From contig NC_079516.1 in NCBI RefSeq assembly GCF_000801105.2, positions 5,890,001-5,954,000 of the forward strand: a stretch of 64,000 nucleotides of DNA. Reading direction: 5' to 3'. The notes beneath the pieces were generated by a model, which saw nothing but the letters and a program-made list of their open reading frames with translations, was not told the origin of the DNA and ran no database searches. The first letter of the stretch is position 1. Each line of letters opens with the position of its first letter. The translations under genes and the position numbers were made by a program. The stretch comes from Raphanus sativus. Lineage: Eukaryota > Streptophyta > Magnoliopsida > Brassicales > Brassicaceae. This document shows positions 56,921 to 64,000 of this stretch, piece by piece.

Positions 56921-58052
56921 TATAGATAGAGATTCTTTTATATATCCTGTAGAAGTTGAAATGGATCATTAACGTTATAAAAATGAATGTGAAAGGAACA
57001 ATAAATCCATACTAGAACCTAACAGAGAAGGGGAAAGATGAAGATATATTGTCTTTTTTTTTCTTTTTTTGCTAAAATATGAAGATATATTGTCGCTAAT
57101 GTGTATGTAGTAAAATTGAATTAAGAATTTGTAAATTGTGATAATAATAAATAAATTAACATAATCATGATCTGATAACATCAAATTTATCACAAAAATA
57201 TAATAAAACGAAAGAGAATCATAAAATGAGAAAACAGAGTATATAAGAAACAGATCGAAGCTTTGAAACACCAACAACATCAAAATCATTCAATGTTTGT
57301 TATATCAATACCTCTGCTTTTCTAACACGTTTTCTATCTTCTACTTTTTTTTTCTTTCTCTTTCCGGTTTGAAAGATGGAAACTGGAGCTCGAGTTAATG
57401 AAGGGATTACATAAAATAAGAGAGAAGAAGAATCAGTGAGATTATCTTCTCCATTTTTAAGAAATATTTTGAGAGATCTTTGTAGGATTTTCACTTGGTG
57501 GGGGGGAAACAGAGAAGGATGTTTTAAGCTTTCTTTGATGTTTCTACTTCTTCTCGAATATTTGTACGCTTGTGGGCTCTGTTTGCTTTTATATTTTCGT
57601 CTTTTTCCTGTTTAATTAGTTTTTAATATAAATTGCATTTGTTTTGATTTTTCCTTTACATATTCCAGCAATTAAATTATTCGTTTAATTCTTATATTTT
57701 CTTCTATTTTTCAAAATAGCGTGGTCAATTTTATCACATTAATTTTTTTGGGATACCTAAGAGAATTGATTGAAACTTCAATAAATCTCCAAAGCTTTTA
57801 CGTTTCCTTAAACAAAAAAACGTTTGAGTATCTTAATCAATTTATAAATATATAAATAAATATAAAAAATTAATATATTATTAGCATAATGCTTCCTACA
57901 TAAGTCCAATTAGTTATAAATATAAGATTTGTTATATGATACACTATGATATAATAGACGATTAAATCATAAAATATAATTATTTTAAAGTAATAAATAA
58001 AATTGTTATGTTTTAAAATATTATATTAACAATTATGTAATACATTTTTAAT

Positions 58053-58087
<35 letters not shown>

Positions 58088-58514
58088 CCATTAGTACAGA
58101 GAAAAATATTAAAGTGAAAAAAATATTTATACGACGGTCACGGGTCAAACTCTAGAAATAAATAAAAACAGCGCAACATTATTTTTCTTTAAAAAAATTA
58201 TTTTAATAGAAATTATAGTTCCAAATATGGTTATATATTTTATGTATTTATAATTTTTTTCTTTGTTTTTGACGGATGCTAAGATTTTTTAATTGGAAAA
58301 AATTATGACCACCTCTATATTATTTTAATTAGGAGATTTAAAATTTATATCAGAATATTTTTTAAAATTTTAACTTTAATTCTTATTATAACTGCAAAGA
58401 TTATTTTTCAATCTAAATTTATATTTAAATATTACAAAATACATCATTTAATATTAAAAGAAACATTGAAAACATAAAATAAATACCTGCCCGGTCGGGC
58501 GGATCAAAATCTAG
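56921..58514 (+). other. GPK1 5' flank and a Helitron 3' end
   Basis: The GPK1 promoter, with a 25-bp T-rich insertion between 16-bp repeats (57038-57094), a (TA)n run at 58055-58083, and at the right a Helitron 3' end: hairpin GCCCGGTCGGGC, GGATCAAAATCTAG (58511-58514), then T. The Helitron start was not located. Confidence 0.55.
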
Positions 58515-59094
58515 TACGTACTTAATTTGGCTTCAGAGTGAGTTACAAGTTTTTGATAAGAGAAACAATAGTTAAAACTTATCATACAAGCTTGTGCTAG
58601 TATCAAAACATCATACATTATGATATACATTTGAATTCTATATTAGATATGAGCTTTTATGATGTTTTATTTGTTTTATTTAAAGGAGACACATATAATA
58701 TTGCATATGAAGATTATTAAATGAAAGAACCAATCACACACCGTGAAGATACTAATCCATAATTATAAAATAAGAGATTAAATTACCAATGGATAAATGA
58801 TTAATTTTTTGAAAAACAGATAAAGCACTAATAATTTGCCTTAGCGTTTGCTTTACAAAAGTCAATCTGAGAATGCTTTGCCTTGATGAGTGGAATACAA
58901 GATTCATTTCTTCATCATCATCATCATTCTCCAGCTGCACATTTTTGTGGTCAATTTCCTATATAATTAAACCAATTGTTTTTTTTTGGTAAAAATTAAA
59001 CCAAGTTTTGATCAGAAAAGATTTATTTTGAAGAACAACTTTAACCGGCCGAATCTTGTTTACGTAGGAAAATAAAACACTAATCCTAATCTAT
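58515..59094. other. intergenic, AT-rich
   Basis: No gene. A TCA/CAT triplet run at 58911-58927 and a micro-insertion between AATTAAACCAA repeats at 58965-59004. Confidence 0.45.
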
Positions 59095-59310
59095 TTTACA
59101 AATGTATCTGCACGAACATTTCTATTCTTAGGGATGTGGAGCAAACCCGCATTCTCAAAGTTTTCATGCATGAGCCGAACTCTGAAACGAAGACCGGCCA
59201 ATCCACCAAGCTAATAGCCATATCTACCAAATCTGAGTAAGCCGTTTCAAAACAGATCAAGGGAATTTGGGTAACTCTCATATATGATGCTGTCCAGAGC
59301 AATTCTTCTA
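59095..59310 (-). pseudogene. LINE RNase H fragment
   Basis: On minus, LWTASYMRVTQIPLICFETA and SDLVDMAISLVDWPVF resemble the RNase H tail of plant LINE ORF2 proteins, ending after IPKNRNVRADTFVK and a stop in another frame. The expected Asp of FETD is replaced by Ala and a frameshift is present. It is unrelated in detail to the intact LINE at 9450. Confidence 0.65.
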
Positions 59311-61740
59311 TTTCTACCTACAAAGTTGAGAGGTTTTTGTTGTTATTACGGAGTCCAAAACGTCATTTATTAAAAATGGATGGAGTATTTAAAAAACTAT
59401 ACGCACGATATGGCTGCACCTTCTCGTTTAAACCACACCACAATGGGGCTGCTGGTATTTTGAATTATTGTTTTTTTACACCATTTTTTTTTCTTTCTAA
59501 AGGATATTCCGAATTATTGTGTGTTTAACTTAATAAAAGAAAAGTAAGATGATTGGTTGTAGAGGTAGAACAATAATTTAGACAATGCGTAACAAAAACA
59601 ATTGCATGATTAGTGTCCGCGTCCAAAAGCTAACAAACAATGGGTTTAGTTGGTGTTGTTGATAATATTTTATCTGAACATGTTTATTATTTTTCTTTTT
59701 CTTTTTCTATTTGTTTTATTCGTGGCTCTTTCTCTTTTCTATTAATTTTTTGTTTATCATCTATTTTTATGTCTTTTGTATTTGTTGATGTTCAATTATT
59801 TTATTATATATGGTCTTGAAGTTGTTGGGTTACATCAAATCTGATCTACTAGCAAAGTAGCATGTAAGATAGTCCACAATTAATATAATTAGAAATCATG
59901 TAGAAACAATGATAAGCGATTCTCTAATTCTACTTTGTCTAAACTACACATGCATTACATCCAAATCAAGACAACAATATATCGGAAGTTTCTGTTCAAG
60001 AAAAATATCAGAAGTTACATAAAATTACATAGTGTTGTGATAGTTTGTGGTTTGTGGATATGATTATTAGTTATAGCTTGATCCATATAAATACTTTACC
60101 ATCAAAACATGACATAACATGTCACTAGTTTATGCTAGTAGTGTCCGATAGTCAGTAACCAGAATTGAAACCCATATAATATACGTCGTTTGACAAACTA
60201 TAACCATTATTAATAGAAGTCGTTCTGAAAGCTAGAAATGTTACAGATAAATTACTTTTCACTACTTCCTAGATTTACTTTTCAGATAGCTTCTGAAAAC
60301 GCACTACATATAACTTGTGTTTTTTTTTCCATATAACTTATGTTAAGTCATATAGAATATAGATACTCAGAAGTTTGTGTATACCCGACAATTGTTTTAT
60401 ATGGCATATTATTATTAACTGATACAAGGTATGTGACATAATTGTAAATGAATTATAAACATCTCATATTTACAGATAACAAATTAAACTCTTTCTCACA
60501 CACACACACTCTCGCTGTCTCTGCTACAGATCCTTCTTGTTTGAATCTGTAATTAACAATGTCGGAGAGACCAAGCCGTCACCAGAGAAGACCCTCTAAA
60601 AATAAATACTAAAAATTTGGAAAATAGTTTTAAAAAGTATTTTCGAATTATAAAAGAAAATTTGGAAAAAAAGATATTCGAAAAAGTATCTAAAAAGAAT
60701 ATTTATAAAAAATTTTGAATTTGAAAACATATAATCTGAAATTATAATAAAAATTTATTTTTCTTTATTTTTTTATATTTTTATTTATATATTTAGAATA
60801 TAAAAATCTTTTTCCTTCTTAAATAATATATTTTGATTATTTTTTCCTTTGTTCAATGACAAAAACATAGAAAATGTTATCAAGCATTGCACCAACACAA
60901 TCAGCGGGTGTGATACACAAATGGGCTGCTATACGTACAGAGTCGGTGCCCAAAACTTTGTATAACCACGTCTCTTTCCTGTCGTTTTTTTTTGTCTTTA
61001 TCATGTTTACACTATTCACTATTGTATTTATAGTAAGACGTTTTTATTATTTATTTTAGAGCTAAATGAGATTGTAGATTAGTCATGACTCATGAATGTC
61101 GACTAACAAAAAAAATACCTCGAATCTCAGAGTTCCTTTTGAGTTTCATATCCGAAATTGATTACAATCCCATTGAAAATATCAAATATATGAAGCTACC
61201 TCAAGGCTACACATGTATGGTGATGTTCGTGATCACCATAGATGTATTTTAATCATCAGTAACTTCTTCAGTTCTTTGTGTGAAATGAAAATGAGTTGAT
61301 TACAACATCTTATCGCCGACAAGAATTGATTAGTAATCCTGATAATAGAATAAGACCCCTATTTATAAATTGGTTAGTATATCACATTCACTTGGTTATT
61401 CTAAATTAAATAATATTAAAACCTCCCAAATCCTCACGTTTAAATACAAAATAATACTCCATATAATATACATCATTATTGCATACTTCCAGATTTTTTT
61501 CTCCACTTGTTTATCAATTAATGGGCCTAAAATAGAGCAGGAACAAATTAAGCCCACCAAGCTCAAACCTTCTAACTTTCTTGGCGGGTCGTCTCCACAT
61601 CCGTGAGATAAAACAATGGCCGTTCGATTCGGATTCAGCAGATTAACCTATTTATCTCCACCGTCCCTTTTTAATTATTTTAAAAATAAAAAATCAATTT
61701 CAAGTTCCAAGCCCTCTTCTCAAACCAAAACTCACTGTAG
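59311..61740. other. intergenic with a gene-start scrap
   Basis: Mostly AT-rich. At 60559-60612 an ATG opens MSERPSRHQRRPSKNKY and stops. It is preceded by a CA/CT-rich leader-like stretch and looks like the 5' end of a gene cut off by AT-rich DNA; family not recognised. From about 61560 the transporter promoter begins. Confidence 0.4.
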
Positions 61741-62073
61741 CTCCTCACACTTGGTCTACGTTCCCTTCCCTTCCTTCCTTCCATTGATTTAAAAAATCTT
61801 CTCCTCTCTGTTTCGTTGATTCCCATAGAATCTCTGATCAATACGTCGTCGTTGCGTTCGTCTCCTCTGATCTCGAGGTAGTAATCAATCTTCTAATCTC
61901 CCTCTTTTTTTTCTCGATTAACTACACTCGATCTCGGGGTCTGATCCAATTCGCGTTTTCCTTGATCGTGATTTGTGGAATTTAGGTTTTGGATGACGTA
62001 TTAGTCCCCTTAACTGTTGGATTAGGGTTTCGCTGCAAAGATTCTCTGGTTTTGCACTTAGGAGAGGAGGAAG
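61741..62073 (+). promoter_or_regulatory. 5' leader of the transporter gene, with intron
   Basis: A C/T-rich leader ends at a likely donor CGAG|GTAGTAATC (about 61878) and resumes after TTTAG (about 61985), leaving the ATG at 62074. Borders inferred from splice signals. Confidence 0.5.
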
Positions 62074-63942
62074 ATGGTGATAAACAAGACGCTTGTACTG
62101 ACTTATATCTACTTACTCATCTACATCATACTCTCCTCTGGAGTCATACTCTACAACAAGGTGTGACTGATTCAAATGCTATTAATTATTTATTAAATAT
62201 ATCTAATTCAAGTATTTTTTTGTATCATCTGTCTCTCTCCATAGGAGTGCTAGTATTGTGATGATGTTAGCATCAGATATATATATATATAGATATGCAA
62301 AGTGTTTAAACACATAGTTGTATTGATATCTTTCGTTTTAGCTTTTGTTACAGTACAGGCTTACTTCTTCTAAATCATGTTTATTTTTTAATTTTGCAGT
62401 GGGTATTATCTCCGAAATACTTCAATTTTCCACTTCCTATAACGCTGACGATGATCCATATGGGGTTTTCTGGATTCGTGGCCTTCCTTCTCATTCGCGT
62501 CTTCAAGGTATTATTATTATTCTAAACTCCAAACAATATTACTACTTTCTTTTTAGGTTAGGCTTTTTACTTGCATTAGAATGCTTTTTCTCTTCTCCCA
62601 TTTCTATGGAGTATGCTTATGCAAATCGTTTATGGTCTTCTCTTTTATGATATGGTATCTTCTATGGAGCCTTGAACTCCTTTTTTTTTCCTGTGCGGTG
62701 ATAAGTTTTGCTTTTGTGTGTTTTAGGTTGTGATAAGTTTAGCTCCGGTTAAAATGACATTTGAAATGTAAGCCAGCTTTTTCGCTATCTTTTTTATTTT
62801 TTTCTTTCTCTCGTACGCTAGTTTCACCACCTCTCTGTTTTGTCACACTTTTTTGTTGTGTCCAACAGATACGCAACATGTGTGGTACCTATAAGCGCAT
62901 TCTTTGCATCAAGCCTCTGGTAAGTTCCTGTTCCATACACATTCAACACAATTGGTTTTGTTGATGCTCTTCTTTCTTGATCTCTATCTCATATCCTCCG
63001 TTTGTGCAGGTTTGGCAATACCGCATACTTGCACATTTCTGTTGCCTTTATTCAGATGCTCAAAGCTTTAAGTATGTCAAGACTTTTAAAATTCTGGCTA
63101 CATTGTCTACTTTAGAATATAATTTTTGTTACTTTTACAAAGAATATTAATACATGACTTTTGGAATTTCAGTGCCAGTAGCAACGTTTATCATGGCAGT
63201 TATCTGCGGCACTGACAAACCAAGATGCGACGTGTTCTCGAACATGTTGCTTGTCAGTGTTGGAGTTGTGATATCTTCCTATGGGGAAATCCATTTCAAT
63301 ATAGTTGGCACCGTCTATCAGGTGACTGGCATATTTGCTGAAGCACTTAGACTGGTGCTAACTCAAGTTCTTCTCCAGAAGAAGGGGTTGACATTAAACC
63401 CCATCAACAGCTTATATTACATAGCTCCCTGCAGGTATTCACTCCTAAATCCTGATAGTTCTCAAAGAATTATATTTCGAGAATATGATGTTTCATTACC
63501 TAATCTTTGGTTCCCGTGTATCTAATTGGATTACATAACATGATTTTCTCTCATTGTTGATGTCATGACATCATGTACTACTTATTCCTAGAGCATAGAT
63601 GTGAAATTGTCTCCTCTACCGCACATTAGTTCACATAATCTTCTCTTTGAAACGCTATTGCTTTAATCTTGTGCAGTTTTGTTTTTCTGGCCTTCCCTTG
63701 GTATGTGTTGGAGAAACCCACGATGGAAGTTTCACAGATCCAATTCAACTTCTGGATTTTTTTCTCCAATGCTCTATGTGCTCTTGCCTTGAACTTCTCC
63801 ATATTCTTAGTAATCGGGAGAACAGGTGCAGTAACAATCCGGGTAGCTGGTGTTCTTAAAGACTGGATCCTCATTGCCCTCTCAACAGTCATTTTCCCTG
63901 AGTCCACGATCACTGGGCTGAACATCATTGGATACGCAATTG
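62074..63942 (+). CDS. nucleotide-sugar transporter-like membrane protein, partial
   Basis: Seven coding exons (62074-62160, 62400-62507, 62727-62767, 62869-62919, 63010-63071, 63173-63434, 63677-63942) give 292 codons; the remaining exon or exons lie beyond the right edge. The product is a drug/metabolite transporter with the TPT/NST fold: membrane segments such as LTYIYLLIYIILSSGVILYN, ending in the conserved NKW, then FPLPITLTMIHM, LKALMPVATFIM, VGVVISSYGEI and TGAVTIRVAGVLKDW. Such proteins exchange sugar phosphates or nucleotide sugars across Golgi, ER or plastid membranes; the KD/KT subgroup has poorly known substrates. The position matches At3g17430. No damage seen in these exons. Confidence 0.9.
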
Positions 63943-64000
63943 GTAGGTTTCTTCAGTTCACAAGAATTTAATTTGTGTAAACATCTGTTTTTTCCTTCTT

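Noticed and set aside
1..64000. tRNA or rRNA genes
   Set aside because: Reading for T-arm (GGTTCGA-type) and rRNA core words gave no convincing candidate; a tRNAscan run would be decisive.

Overview
The window is nuclear DNA of a flowering plant in the mustard family, most likely Brassica or a close relative. The genes have short introns with GT..AG borders, the intergenic DNA is AT-rich, and transposons typical of Brassicaceae are common. From memory of Arabidopsis thaliana chromosome 3, the single-copy genes follow the order UPL6 (At3g17205), HS1 (At3g17210), a PMEI2-like inhibitor (At3g17220), F-box genes (At3g17265-17280), EMB2786 (At3g17300), a small methyltransferase (At3g17365), MTO3 (At3g17390), CARK1 (At3g17410), GPK1 (At3g17420) and a nucleotide-sugar-transporter-like gene (At3g17430). 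Several Arabidopsis genes of that interval (for example DRM3 and POK1) were not found, as expected after the Brassica genome triplication and gene loss. AGI numbers are recalled, not searched.

Layout. 1-1670: 3' end of a Ty3/gypsy chromovirus sitting upstream of, and probably within an intron of, a UPL6-like HECT ligase gene whose last nine exons follow (1759-3416). 4079-5622: HS1-like stress protein (+) and a PMEI (-). 5640-22841: a segment made of repeated modules (PMEI 5' flank / F-box gene on minus / EMB2786 5' part on plus / an unrecognised remnant X). It holds two complete F-box genes, one truncated F-box copy, two broken EMB2786 copies and one intact EMB2786 gene. A 6.5-kb L1-type LINE with both ORFs open, a Harbinger-type MITE and an hAT-like fragment were inserted into it. 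Paralogous empty sites are present in the same window and date these insertions after the duplication. 23580-25068: nine-exon methyltransferase (-). 26432-28698: a Helitron. 28900-30081: S-adenosylmethionine synthetase (-). 32473-33396: a non-coding retroposon.

34568-40203: a Pti1/CARK1-type kinase gene with a Stowaway MITE in intron 2. Exon 3 is split by a very young 3.6-kb LTR element with no coding capacity. 40973-43045: Helitron. 43609-44007: ECA1/prolamin-like secreted peptide (-). 45010-48306: a MULE carrying a broken Ulp1 protease fragment and a telomere-like minisatellite. 48457-48999: a three-exon secreted cysteine-rich (DEFL-like) peptide gene (-). 49000-54700: repeat-rich DNA with a Helitron terminus and an 890-bp tandem duplication. 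54712-56920: GPK1-like receptor kinase (-). 57000-61700: repeats and gene scraps. 62074-63942: the first seven coding exons of the transporter gene, which runs off the right edge.

There is no operon logic. The genes are independent housekeeping, stress, cell-wall, signalling and reproductive-peptide genes. The most informative content is the transposon archaeology: complete elements with verifiable target duplications, one of which has recently broken a kinase gene, plus a recurring class of very short A/T-tailed insertions flanked by 11-18-bp duplications. No clearly new biological system was found.
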